A stretch of DNA of 64,000 bases, taken from positions 51,056 to 115,055 of the forward strand of contig JALQCR010000021.1 in the NCBI GenBank assembly GCA_023336205.1. Direction: 5' to 3'. Each line of letters begins with the position of its first letter. Positions within the stretch are counted from its first letter, which is position 1. Under the pieces are notes generated by a model that had not been told where the DNA came from, did no database searches, and worked only from the letters and a program-made list of their open reading frames with translations. This stretch comes from Pseudanabaena sp. Salubria-1 (GTDB lineage Bacteria > Cyanobacteriota > Cyanobacteriia > Pseudanabaenales > Pseudanabaenaceae). This document shows, one piece after another, positions 54,219-62,186 of the stretch. The translations under genes were made by a program, and so were the position numbers.

Positions 54219-54318
54219 ATATCGTTTTTGTTTTATAAATGAGCCAGTATAAATGTACAGGATGTACCTAAAAGTTTTTTATAAGTTTTTTTATTAAGTC
54301 AAGACTTAAAATTGAAAC

Positions 54319-54456
54319 CTATTTGAAACCGACTGAAGCTTGCCATACAAAAGCGAGTAGCAAGAAAAATACAGGAATCACGGGAAGAACGTTTACCAGT
54401 GGATCGAAAATTCTATACGCTTCAGGTAAAGTTGCAATCAATAGACTAAGTGGCAT
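54319..54456 (-). CDS. psbK: Photosystem II reaction centre protein K
   Basis: A 45-residue protein, MPLSLLIATLPEAYRIFDPL then VNVLPVIPVFFLLLAFVWQA and SVGFK. The segment LPEAYxIFDPLVxVLPVIPV followed by FVWQASVGF is the diagnostic PsbK sequence. It is a single-helix subunit of the PSII core, processed at its N-terminus in known cases. ATG 54456 has AGGAGG at 54465-54471 on the minus strand at good distance. It lies opposite and just upstream of a secreted-protein gene. It is short and easily missed. Confidence 0.95.
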   Translation of the reverse strand: MPLSLLIATLPEAYRIFDPLVNVLPVIPVFFLLLAFVWQASVGFK

Positions 54457-54562
54457 TAAAAATAGACCTCCTTCAAGAGCTAAGATGAATTTTACCACGT
54501 CAAAGAAGACATTCTTTTTTCTGAAAATTTTTTATCAAAGGGTTTATAAAATAGGTTTATTT

Positions 54563-55021
54563 ATGGCGATCTCAAAGACTGAAAATCTCAAAAAAATATT
54601 ACAGGTTTGTAAGGCTACCGTCTTGTCTCTCCTACTATGTATTTGTACCTTTGCCTTTAGTCCCGATGCATGGGCAGTGCAAATAAAGCTGACTAATGTT
54701 ACTTACGAGCCATGTACTGGTGATGCTGGTAGAAATATGGTGCTAGGCGGCGGTGTGATGTCGGCAAAGTGCTACATGATCAAGGGAAATGCAACCAATC
54801 CCTCAGGCAAAGTTGTGTACAATGCCGATATTTTTGGGCGTATCTATGATGCTAACGGCAATGATGCTATGCCAGAAAGAGCGAGACTGGGTGCGGTCGA
54901 GGAGATTCCCGCAGGCAATAGCGATTTTCAAATTATGGTTGCAATTCCTGCCGAACAGCCTGAACCTTTAGAGCTTAAGCAATTTAAAGCTTCGGGATTT
55001 GCAGGCAAAGTTAGGCGGTAA
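54563..55021 (+). CDS. Secreted protein of unknown function
   Basis: 152 residues from ATG 54563; the open frame continues upstream over psbK, but that part is antisense and not coding. Signal peptide with hydrophobic TVLSLLLCICTFAFS and cleavage near AWA-VQ. The mature part begins VQIKLTNVTYEPCTGDAGRN and keeps one short disulfide candidate pair (EPC, SAKC). It looks beta-rich and is probably periplasmic or lumenal. No family recognised, though similar cyanobacterial proteins are common. Confidence 0.75.
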   Translation: MAISKTENLKKILQVCKATVLSLLLCICTFAFSPDAWAVQIKLTNVTYEPCTGDAGRNMVLGGGVMSAKCYMIKGNATNPSGKVVYNADIFGRIYDANGNDAMPERARLGAVEEIPAGNSDFQIMVAIPAEQPEPLELKQFKASGFAGKVRR

Positions 55022-55133
55022 TCGCACTCGCGTTAAAATATATACAAATCAAGTTATCTAGACACGGAGCTTCGCACCGCCTTTATATAACTGTTCAAAA
55101 AAGTCTAAAGTTCTCTGTATTGATACAAAAAAT

Positions 55134-55409
55134 ATGACCGTTAAAGTTTTAATTCCCACGCCACTCCAACAATTGACCAACAATCAAGCTACTGTCGAGT
55201 GTACTGGTGATTCCGTTCAAGCAATTATTGATTCGCTCGAAACTAGTTGCCCAGGCATCAAAGCTCGCATTTGTGATGAAAAAGGTAATCTCCGTCGCTT
55301 TGTTAATTTTTATGTCAACAGCGAAGATATCCGCTTTCTTGATGGAGCCAATACTGCCCTCAATGATGGTGATGAAGTAAGCATCATTCCTGCGATCGCA
55401 GGAGGCTAG
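55134..55409 (+). CDS. MoaD/ThiS-family ubiquitin-like protein
   Basis: 91 residues: MTVKVLIPTPLQQLTNNQAT, FVNFYVNSEDIRFLDG, DGDEVSIIPAIAGG. Ends in the Gly-Gly that in this family is adenylated and converted to a thiocarboxylate to donate sulfur (molybdopterin, thiamin, or cysteine synthesis). No partner E1-like gene is nearby, so the pathway is unknown. Followed at once by a perfect hairpin. Confidence 0.9.
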   Translation: MTVKVLIPTPLQQLTNNQATVECTGDSVQAIIDSLETSCPGIKARICDEKGNLRRFVNFYVNSEDIRFLDGANTALNDGDEVSIIPAIAGG

Positions 55410-55413
55410 TCCC

Positions 55414-55446
55414 AACAAAAAGGGATGCGTTGCATCCCTTTTTGTT
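55414..55446. terminator. Perfect hairpin, loop GTT
   Basis: AACAAAAAGGGATGC-GTT-GCATCCCTTTTTGTT, between the convergent MoaD-like and small membrane genes. Ends one base before the stop of the latter. Confidence 0.88.
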
Positions 55447-55755
55447 TCATGGATTGATTAAGGCGATCGCAATTTGCATTACCCAAATTAATGATTGCTT
55501 CTTGATGTCTGGATCGACTTTGCCTTTGTCACCCCAATTTTGTAGCCATTTCCCAAAGCCTCCCATTGAGTCGCCCATCCATTGCCCGACTTGCGCAAAA
55601 ATTTGCTGGGGTCCAACCCCAGTCAATACCTGAATTGTGAAAATAACAGCAACTACTAAAAACGCTGTTTTAAAGCTAGCTTTAATTACGCTCAGCAACC
55701 ACCACAACAGTAGTAAAGAGACTATTAATGCGCCGATTACTAAGGGCAAGTTCAT
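55447..55755 (-). CDS. Small membrane protein, unknown
   Basis: 102 residues. Two or three hydrophobic segments (LVIGALIVSLLLLWWLLSVI and FKTAFLVVAVIFTIQVLTGV), then an amphipathic loop QWMGDSMGGFGKWLQNWGD and a C-terminal hydrophobic end. Family not recognised, though similar small cyanobacterial proteins are known. Ends in the shared hairpin. Confidence 0.68.
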   Translation of the reverse strand: MNLPLVIGALIVSLLLLWWLLSVIKASFKTAFLVVAVIFTIQVLTGVGPQQIFAQVGQWMGDSMGGFGKWLQNWGDKGKVDPDIKKQSLIWVMQIAIALINP

Positions 55756-55800
55756 AGAGTTTTTTTCCCAATCTCATCTCAAGTTCAAAGATTTTATACC

Positions 55801-55900
55801 AATTGTCGATCAAACGAACCATAAGAATTTTTTTGAAAGTGTTGCGAAGCAACACTTTCAAAAAAATTCTTGATTTGGATTTGAGCGTAAAGCGCTATAG
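55801..55900. repeat. Covarying hairpin element, copy 2
   Basis: TCGATCAAACGAACCATAAG leader, then a perfect hairpin (23-bp arms, loop GAA, 55823-55871), then GATTTGGATTTGAGCGTAAA and an AGCGC-like tail. Homologous to 54022-54123. Confidence 0.85.
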
Positions 55901-56004
55901 AAATCAAACCCCGCAAAGTTTTTGGATTTTCACAACGACATCGCAATTTTGCAAATTGTATTATTGGACTTTGGCATGATCATGCCATTTTTTAAGGTTT
56001 ACTC

Positions 56005-56691
56005 ATGTCACCAGACTTGCAACTATACCAAGCTAGGCTAGACATCTCTGCCTCAGAGTGCGATCGCCTATGGCAGTTTCTTTCAGTGGATGAGCGATCG
56101 CGTGCTGAGCGATTCAAACGGGAATATCTTAAACGCAATTTTATTGCCGCTAGAGGAAACTTGCGGGAGATTCTCGCGACAAGGCTAGGCTGCGCACCAA
56201 AGAAAATAGAGTTTAGTTATAGTGATCATGGAAAGCCATACATTCATAACAACCAGTGTGTTTATTTTAATCTGTCGCATTCTCAAGATTTTGCCATCTA
56301 TGCTGTGTGTAGCGATCGCGAAGTGGGAATAGATTTGGAATATGTCAATCCTCAATGCGATGTTGATGGTATTGCCAATCGTTATTTCTTACCTTCAGAG
56401 CAGAAAATTATTCAAAGTTTAAGCGATCGAGATAAATATTTAGCTTTTTATCGGGCTTGGACTCTCAAGGAAGCCTATGGCAAAGCAACTGGAGAAGGTA
56501 TTGCCAATATTCTTGACTATGTGGATGCATCCTCATTGCTAGAGAAACCCATGGGCAAGACTTTACAAATTAAAGATTGGACTCTAAAACTACTAGACTC
56601 AGAATTAGATATAGATTCAAACTATTCTGCTGCCTTGTGTATAGAATCTAATTCTCAATCGATGCCTCTACTTTGTCCAGTTCAGATCTAA
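56005..56691 (+). CDS. Sfp-type 4'-phosphopantetheinyl transferase
   Basis: 228 residues. It transfers the phosphopantetheine arm of CoA to carrier-protein serines. Conserved motifs: FSYSDHGKPYIHNNQCVYFN, SHSQDFAIYAVCSDREVGID (metal-binding Asp), and FYRAWTLKEAYGKATGEGI (catalytic Glu and Lys). Often the sole PPTase in cyanobacteria (HetI/Sfp type), serving fatty-acid and polyketide carriers. The last 44 bp overlap the convergent gene below. Confidence 0.93.
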   Translation: MSPDLQLYQARLDISASECDRLWQFLSVDERSRAERFKREYLKRNFIAARGNLREILATRLGCAPKKIEFSYSDHGKPYIHNNQCVYFNLSHSQDFAIYAVCSDREVGIDLEYVNPQCDVDGIANRYFLPSEQKIIQSLSDRDKYLAFYRAWTLKEAYGKATGEGIANILDYVDASSLLEKPMGKTLQIKDWTLKLLDSELDIDSNYSAALCIESNSQSMPLLCPVQI

Positions 56692-57334
56692 TTCCAGGGA
56701 TTGGAAGAACAAGATGCTCGCCACACATTGCTCGCAGCTTATCAACAAACATTGAAGATTCAGCGAGCAATGTCATATTTTCATAAGCCGATTGATAGAC
56801 TTCGGAATACTCTGTATTGGAAGTGGTGGGATAAACTTTTGCGGCGGCTGTCGTTCCCGAGGGTGTAGTTTGGCGACTAGGATATCTTTGAGGTTTAGGT
56901 TGAGCAACGGGATTAACTTGAGTCACAGCTTGAGGAATCTTAGCAGTCCCAAGCATTGGACGACGAGGAAATGGAAGTGGTAAATTTGATTCGGCTACGC
57001 TTGCAAATGAAGGTATTTCGGCAATCTCAGATTCACGAGTAGAAGTACGAGGAGGAGTATAAAAAATTCTATCTTCATAGATTACAGCAACGTCACCGCA
57101 CACTAATCTCTCAAATTCATGGTTATAACGGCAATTTGGCTCGCCTTTACGTTCCCACAAATGCAAAATTTGATTTACGGAAACTGCTTTATATCTTCCT
57201 TGAAATAAAGATTCGATTACGGCTTGACGCACCCATTCAGGTTTGAAACTACTCCATGCGCGAGTTAAATCTTTGATGGTATAACCACCAAGATCAAAAC
57301 TGTAATGCTGCAAGAGGGAGATCGCAATTTCCAT
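56648..57334 (-). CDS. Cyanobacterial hypothetical protein
   Basis: 228 residues. The first 100 look like winged-helix repeats (ISLLQHYSFDLGGYTIKDLT, RQAVIESLFQGRYKAVSVNQ with ILHLWERKGEPNCRYNHEF). A basic, proline-rich middle follows (RRPMLGTAKIPQ, QPKPQRYPSRQ). The C-terminus has a helix ESSMFVDKLRAMCGEHLVLP. I know no function. It overlaps the PPTase end by 44 bp on the opposite strand. Confidence 0.7.
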   Translation of the reverse strand: MEIAISLLQHYSFDLGGYTIKDLTRAWSSFKPEWVRQAVIESLFQGRYKAVSVNQILHLWERKGEPNCRYNHEFERLVCGDVAVIYEDRIFYTPPRTSTRESEIAEIPSFASVAESNLPLPFPRRPMLGTAKIPQAVTQVNPVAQPKPQRYPSRQTTPSGTTAAAKVYPTTSNTEYSEVYQSAYENMTLLAESSMFVDKLRAMCGEHLVLPIPGIRSELDKVEASIEN

Positions 57335-57407
57335 GAGGGCGACATTTGCTTAAATTATGTATCCATATATTACATTTAAAAGCGATAAATGTGAAGATCA
57401 TCAGCGA

Positions 57408-58055
57408 TCATATATCTAGGATTTGCTGTGAAAACCAAATTGCTGCTTCAGTATTAGTTTTTGTATCAAGTAATTCCATTGTTTTCTCTAATAATGCGAT
57501 CGCCAAATTTGGCAAGACTTGAGAAACCTCACACTCTCGATAAACACCTTCTTGATCTAATCGAAATGCAAATATTCGATAGGCTCTCACATCAATTACC
57601 CAGTATTCTGATATTCCCAAATCGGCGTAGAGACGCTTTTTTTCATCTAAATCAATTGCCAAAGTCGTATCCGAAATTTCACCAACAAGATCAGGCGATC
57701 GCCACTGCTCTAAATCAATAAATCTTGACTGTCCCGATTGCCACGCTGGCGCATCATCACCAACATACAAAACAATATCAGGAGCAACAGCCCGATTGCC
57801 TTTTTTTTCTATCTGGTATCCACCAAAGGTACTTAATTTGAGGTCAGGAAATTTTGTTGCACATACAAGCAAAATCATTGCAAATAAATCACCAAATTTA
57901 GCGTGATTAATCCCTTCTGCGCCCATTTCCACCCACAGATGTTGATTATCAAAAAATAATTTACAGCGATCGCTTTTATCATCATCACGTAGTGCCACAT
58001 AATTATCCCAAGTTGCTTGCTGCCACTGCTGTTTAGGTTTTATTGCCACAATCAT
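57408..58055 (-). CDS. Uma2-family (DUF820) putative nuclease
   Basis: 215 residues. Uma2/DUF820 proteins have a PD-(D/E)xK-type fold and are expanded in cyanobacteria, with no proven role. Key region: VAPDIVLYVGDDAPAWQ, PDLVGEISDTTLAIDLDEKK and the C-terminal helix LYADLGISEYWVIDVRAYRI. The likely acidic residues are in APDIVLYV and VGEISD, with Lys in DEKK. Length is normal. No neighbour explains it. Confidence 0.88.
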   Translation of the reverse strand: MIVAIKPKQQWQQATWDNYVALRDDDKSDRCKLFFDNQHLWVEMGAEGINHAKFGDLFAMILLVCATKFPDLKLSTFGGYQIEKKGNRAVAPDIVLYVGDDAPAWQSGQSRFIDLEQWRSPDLVGEISDTTLAIDLDEKKRLYADLGISEYWVIDVRAYRIFAFRLDQEGVYRECEVSQVLPNLAIALLEKTMELLDTKTNTEAAIWFSQQILDI

Positions 58056-58089
58056 GATTTAATCCTCTCGACAAACAAGAAATTTCACC

Positions 58090-58184
58090 AAATCACATAA
58101 GTGTCAGGACACTTGTGTGATTTGAAAACCAAACCCTGTAATAGCAAAAGACAAAATGGCGTAGCCATTTTGTCTTTTGCTATT
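58090..58184. repeat. Two hairpins before the Uma2 gene
   Basis: 58090-58123: AAATCACATAAGTGT-CAGG-ACACTTGTGTGATTT. 58140-58184: AATAGCAAAAGACAAAATGG arms with loop GTA (21-bp arms). Between the start of Uma2 (minus) and the Ycf35 terminator, so not clearly a terminator of either. Confidence 0.75.
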
Positions 58185-58225
58185 AGAAAATACTGAAGCG
58201 TCTTAAATTTAATTTTCTCATAAAA

Positions 58226-58257
58226 AACAGGCTAGTCAAAGATATGACTAGCCTGTT
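58226..58257. terminator. Terminator after the Ycf35 gene
   Basis: AACAGGCTAGTCA and TGACTAGCCTGTT around AAGATA, downstream of the DUF1257 gene on the minus strand. Confidence 0.85.
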
Positions 58258-58290
58258 AATTTGCATAATTAACTCGCAAGATTTGATACC

Positions 58291-58641
58291 TTACTGCAAA
58301 ACGAGTTTGACATTGGCATTGCTTAAACCAGGACGCTTCACTTCAGTCAAAGCCTTGTTCACAGCATACTTCTGATTGATCGAGTTGATCAATTCAGTCT
58401 GATTGTGCTTTTTAGCAACACCCCAAAGATCAGCAATTAGATCAAACGAACCGTCGGCATTACGCGACCAGCCCAAATCATAATCACCTTCTAGAGTTGC
58501 CACAATGTCGGCACGAATGCGTTGGCTGTTATAGCCACGAACATCGGCTTCAGTGTTAACACTGATACCCAGATCGCGCAAAGACGACTTGAGTACTTCG
58601 GCATCAGTAATTTTTGTGCGAAGAGTGCTGAAATGAGACAT
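58291..58641 (-). CDS. ycf35: Ycf35 homologue (DUF1257)
   Basis: 116 residues: MSHFSTLRTKITDAEVLKSS, then YNSQRIRADIVATLEGDYDL, GWSRNADGSFDLIADLWGVA and KKHNQTELINSINQKYAV. This is the DUF1257/Ycf35 family, encoded in algal plastids and all cyanobacteria; its role is not settled. It ends next to a terminator. The Ycf46-type AAA gene starts 175 bp upstream in the same direction, an arrangement often seen. Confidence 0.93.
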   Translation of the reverse strand: MSHFSTLRTKITDAEVLKSSLRDLGISVNTEADVRGYNSQRIRADIVATLEGDYDLGWSRNADGSFDLIADLWGVAKKHNQTELINSINQKYAVNKALTEVKRPGLSNANVKLVLQ

Positions 58642-58815
58642 AATAGTTTTGCTCCTGTGAATAATTGTGAATGCAATTGTTAACTAGAACGTGAGACATA
58701 AGAGTACTGGTGGTTCTTACTCCTATGTTAGCTGCTAGCCTAAAGATCTTTTAATAAGATATCTTTAGAATCTAGCCTTAAATCTGCTGCCTGCAAAAAC
58801 AGCAGAATAAGCTTT

Positions 58816-60339
58816 TTAAAACTCCATACGCTGATATTCAGCGACTGAAGTAGCGGCGGGTCTAGCCCGCATTCTTGCCCAGTCACGCAAAGCAGCAACC
58901 TGCTCAGTCATCGTGCGTGAGAGGGGAGTTGTCGATTTCACAGCCGAAATGATATCTAGCTGTGTAAACTCCCGATCTTGGGCAAAAGCTTCATACATGG
59001 CGGCAATTACCGCCTGTTCGATTTCAGCCCCCGAAAAACCATCACTTACTTTTGATAGTTGTTCAAAATCGAATCTTTCTAATTTTTCAACATCTGGACG
59101 ACGCTTGCACAGATGGATTTTAAAGATATCTCTTCGTTCTTCACCGTTAGGTAAATCAACAAAGAAAAGCTCGTCAAAACGTCCCTTGCGGAGAAATTCT
59201 CCAGGTAATTTTTCGATGCGATTGGCGGTTGCCATCACGAATACAGGCGATTTCTTCTCCTGCATCCATGTCAGGAATGTACCAAAGATGCGCGATGACG
59301 TGCCACCGTCAGAATCAGCAGAGCCAGCCCCACCCGCAAAAGCCTTATCAAGCTCATCGATAAATAGGATCATCGGTGAAATTGATTCGGCAACCTTGAG
59401 AGCATTTCTCAAATTTGCTTCCGACTTTCCAACGGTTGAACCATCATAAACCCGACCCATATCTAGTCGAATCAATGGCAATGACCAGAGCCTAGCAGTG
59501 GTCTTAGCTATTAGAGATTTTCCGCAACCAGGAACACCGAGAATTAGCATTGCTTTGGGTTGAGGTAATCCATAATTTCTAGCTCTCTGGCTAAAAGCAT
59601 TTGATCTCTGTTGCAACCAATGCTTTAGTTCTTCGAGTCCCCCGACAGCATCTAAATCTTCTTCATCTTCGATGTATTCAAGAATTCCGTTACGCCGAAT
59701 TAATTGCTGCTTTTCCGAAAGAACGATATCAACTTCTTCTTCGGTCAGCTTGCCATTGGTAACTTGCGCTTTACGATAAACTTTTTCGGCTTCGTCCTGA
59801 GTTAATCCTAAGGTCGCTCTAACTAGTTTTTCGCGGGTTTCGGCTGACACTTTTTTAGTGCGAACCTGTCCAAGTTGTTGGTCTAGAACCTCTTCGATCG
59901 CCTTCATATCTGGCAAAGGGAAATCGAGTACGACGATTTCTTTTTCTAACTCAACGGGGATTACTTGGATAGGCGACATCAAAATAATTGTTTTCTGAGT
60001 ACCTTTGAAATTAGCAACTGCATCTCGTAAACAACGGACAATAACTGGATGATCAAAGAAAGGATGTGCATCTTTGAATATGTATATAGCGGGATCTTTC
60101 GGATCAGCACGAATAACCCATTTTAGAGCTGCTTCCGCCGATTCTGTATTGTGTTGGGCTGCTCCAGTAGTTTGACCGTACTCAACTATTCCATGGGTCA
60201 CAGTCCAAGTGAACATACGTCGAACTGGCTTAAGTTGAGAAATGGTTGCGATCGCCCTTTCTGCTCTTTCTTCCTCAGGGGTATTGAGGTAGATCAAGGG
60301 ATATTGGGCTTGAATTAAAATGCTAAGTTGCTCTTGCAT
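58816..60339 (-). CDS. ycf46: Ycf46-type AAA ATPase
   Basis: 507 residues. The N-terminal domain (MQEQLSILIQAQYPLIYLNT, AERAIATI) is Ycf46-specific. The AAA module carries Walker A LGVPGCGKSLIAKT, Walker B MILFIDELDKAF, sensor-1 ATANRIEKL and arginine finger region LRKGRFDELFF. Found in red-algal plastids and cyanobacteria; in known work it affects carbon or photosynthetic acclimation, but its substrate is unclear. The 105-residue protein upstream may be its regulator. Confidence 0.93.
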   Translation of the reverse strand: MQEQLSILIQAQYPLIYLNTPEEERAERAIATISQLKPVRRMFTWTVTHGIVEYGQTTGAAQHNTESAEAALKWVIRADPKDPAIYIFKDAHPFFDHPVIVRCLRDAVANFKGTQKTIILMSPIQVIPVELEKEIVVLDFPLPDMKAIEEVLDQQLGQVRTKKVSAETREKLVRATLGLTQDEAEKVYRKAQVTNGKLTEEEVDIVLSEKQQLIRRNGILEYIEDEEDLDAVGGLEELKHWLQQRSNAFSQRARNYGLPQPKAMLILGVPGCGKSLIAKTTARLWSLPLIRLDMGRVYDGSTVGKSEANLRNALKVAESISPMILFIDELDKAFAGGAGSADSDGGTSSRIFGTFLTWMQEKKSPVFVMATANRIEKLPGEFLRKGRFDELFFVDLPNGEERRDIFKIHLCKRRPDVEKLERFDFEQLSKVSDGFSGAEIEQAVIAAMYEAFAQDREFTQLDIISAVKSTTPLSRTMTEQVAALRDWARMRARPAATSVAEYQRMEF

Positions 60340-60415
60340 ATAGTAATACCGAGGTTTATGCCTCTGTCCTCACCTTGTCTACAGAAAAATTTCTAGAAAG
60401 TGCAGTTGAACTAAT

Positions 60416-60733
60416 CTAACTAATTGAAACTAACTCTTCGTCTGGGCTGTCAGCTTTGCCAACAGTAACAGGAAGTACTTGTGTTCGGTTGCCCCCGATC
60501 GCTAGTAGTTCACCCTCACGGATCACAACTGTTTGCGAACAGCTCGGACAGTTGTAGGTTTGATGGGTATGACCAACACCTGAAGATTCGACTATGTCAG
60601 CATGGGCTAAGTAAAAGCTGATGGCTTTGTCAGCCAAGTCTGACATCGAATCACCATCAATAGCAGAGCGAATCTTAAGCTGTTGATGGAGCCTTTCGGG
60701 GAGATAAAAAGTTACCTTTTGCTTGTCTTGCAT
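60416..60733 (-). CDS. Ribbon-helix-helix-like protein with CPSC motif
   Basis: 105 residues. The N-terminus KVTFYLPERLHQQLKIRSAI has the look of a ribbon-helix-helix DNA-binding fold (beta strand then MSDLADKAISFYLAH). A CPSC pair (TYNCPSCSQTVVIREGE) in the C-terminal half suggests a half zinc ribbon that may need a partner subunit. It is 77 bp upstream of the Ycf46 gene in the same direction. A regulatory role is inferred. Confidence 0.7.
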   Translation of the reverse strand: MQDKQKVTFYLPERLHQQLKIRSAIDGDSMSDLADKAISFYLAHADIVESSGVGHTHQTYNCPSCSQTVVIREGELLAIGGNRTQVLPVTVGKADSPDEELVSIS

Positions 60734-60863
60734 AATGGTTAAGAGCAGTGAATACCCGAGTATGTGACTAAGTTACATGGAGAATCTTAAGCTGTCAAGG
60801 CGTTATGCTGCTATGACAGCAATAAATTAATATTTCTTTACAAAATATCTATGGCAACAATAC

Positions 60864-61056
60864 TAATTCACAAAAGTGTTGTCACACTTTTGTGAATTAA
60901 AGACCAAATCCTGTAAGGGTAAAACCCCAAATAAAAGTGGCGGCGCTTTGCGCCGCCACTTTTATTTGGGGTTTTGATTTTTCCTAGCTATCTCTTTTAT
61001 ACCCCACAAAAAGGCAATGGCAGCGCTTCGCGCTGCCATTGCCTTTTTGTGGGGTA
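60864..61056. repeat. Cluster of three perfect hairpins
   Basis: 60864-60899 (arms TAATTCACAAAAGTGT, loop TGTC). 60921-60975 (26-bp arms from AAAACCCCAAATAAAAGTGG, loop TTT). 61000-61056 (27-bp arms from TACCCCACAAAAAGGCAATG, loop TTC). They fill the divergent region between the ribbon-helix-helix gene and the secreted-protein gene, which otherwise has no recognisable gene. Confidence 0.85.
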
Positions 61057-61153
61057 GGAACAAAACTAGGAACTAATTGGTCATGATGTCTAATACAAAT
61101 ATAGAATCCCAAACAATGCATCAAAGTTAATGCATCTCACATGGAGTCAGGTT

Positions 61154-61645
61154 ATGAACTTTTCTAAGATTAGTAATTCTAATGTACTTAAACTAGGTTG
61201 GGGAACCTTTACGACTATTGTGGCTCTTGCGATCGCAGCTCCTAGTTTTGCTCAAAGTGCTATTTCGTTGGGGCGAAACTTTCGACCTGATCCCGCAACT
61301 TTTGCTGGAAATGGGGGAGGCAATATAAGTATTGCGAGTATTGCGGGGATTGCTGATAATTGTCGTGGTTTTGCCAATGCAGAGCCGAATCATACAATTA
61401 CTTTGACCGAGACTTTTCCTGTAATGGATCTTTTGGTTTATTCCAGTAATATTAATGATGATCCGACTATGTTGATTAAAGGAGCAAATGGCATCATTAT
61501 CTGTGCTGACAATGAATCAAGTGGTCGCAATCCGCAATTCACAGGTCGTATGCCTAAGGGGGCTTACCAAGTTTGGGTTGGTTCCAAAAATGTTAATCAA
61601 GCTTTTAGCTACACGCTGTCTTTGAGTGAAATACGTCAAAAATGA
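61154..61645 (+). CDS. Secreted PPC-like domain protein 1
   Basis: 163 residues from ATG 61154; the upstream part of the frame is not needed and GGAG at 61143-61146 fits this start. Signal peptide (WGTFTTIVALAIAAPSFAQ, cut after FAQ). The mature part has FRPDPATFAGNGGGNISIAS, a TLTETFPVMDLLVYSS strand, and YQVWVGSKNVNQAFSYTLSL. It looks like a bacterial pre-peptidase C-terminal (PPC)-like beta domain that binds or decorates surface proteins. The next gene is a paralogue that overlaps by 4 nt. Confidence 0.78.
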   Translation: MNFSKISNSNVLKLGWGTFTTIVALAIAAPSFAQSAISLGRNFRPDPATFAGNGGGNISIASIAGIADNCRGFANAEPNHTITLTETFPVMDLLVYSSNINDDPTMLIKGANGIIICADNESSGRNPQFTGRMPKGAYQVWVGSKNVNQAFSYTLSLSEIRQK

Positions 61646-62094
61646 AACTTTTGAAACTGCCAACCGCTTTACTAGGATTTGCTCTAGTACCAATGTTTCT
61701 GGCGATATCGCCAACCTTGAGCCAAGAGGTACTTAAGCCAATCGCACCCAAATTTACCCCTGATCCTCAAGTCTATACTGGTAGCGCAGGTGGAGATATT
61801 CCTTTGGCATCTATTGCTACTAGTCAAGCTAATGGACAATGCCAAGGATTGACACAACAAGTCCCGAATCATAGGTTAACGGTGCAGAGAGATTTTGGCT
61901 TTTTAACTTTGAAGATTTCTGGTGATCAGAATTTGTCTCTACTCGTTAAGGGCCCTGATGGAATTTATTGTCGTAGTGGGAAGACTCCTGAACTTTCGGG
62001 CGCTTGGGTTGCGGGGAACTATGAGATCTGGATCAGTACACCTGATGGCGATCGCGCATCTTATCGCCTAACAATTAGCGAAACTAGCCAATAA
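61642..62094 (+). CDS. Secreted PPC-like domain protein 2
   Basis: 150 residues, ATG overlapping the previous TGA (ATGA). Signal peptide LPTALLGFALVPMFLAISPT. The domain FTPDPQVYTGSAGGDIPLAS, LLVKGPDGIYCRSGKTPEL, and YEIWISTPDGDRASYRLTIS aligns with gene 1 by eye. A tandem duplicate translated from the same mRNA. Confidence 0.78.
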   Translation: MKLLKLPTALLGFALVPMFLAISPTLSQEVLKPIAPKFTPDPQVYTGSAGGDIPLASIATSQANGQCQGLTQQVPNHRLTVQRDFGFLTLKISGDQNLSLLVKGPDGIYCRSGKTPELSGAWVAGNYEIWISTPDGDRASYRLTISETSQ

Positions 62095-62145
62095 AATTAA
62101 CGATAGAAATTTATAAAAGGTTGCTCTCGCGTAGCGAAAGCAACT

Positions 62146-62186
62146 AAATAACGAAAAAGAGCGCGAAGCGCTCTTTTTCGTTATTT
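62146..62186. terminator. Perfect hairpin, loop GAA
   Basis: AAATAACGAAAAAGAGCGC and complement around GAA. The right arm includes the stop of the solute-binding gene on the minus strand. Preceded by a weaker GTAGCG-containing hairpin at 62121. Confidence 0.85.

Noticed and set aside
54323..54562. N-terminal extension of the secreted protein
   Set aside because: The region is antisense to psbK; the secreted protein has a normal signal peptide from ATG 54563.
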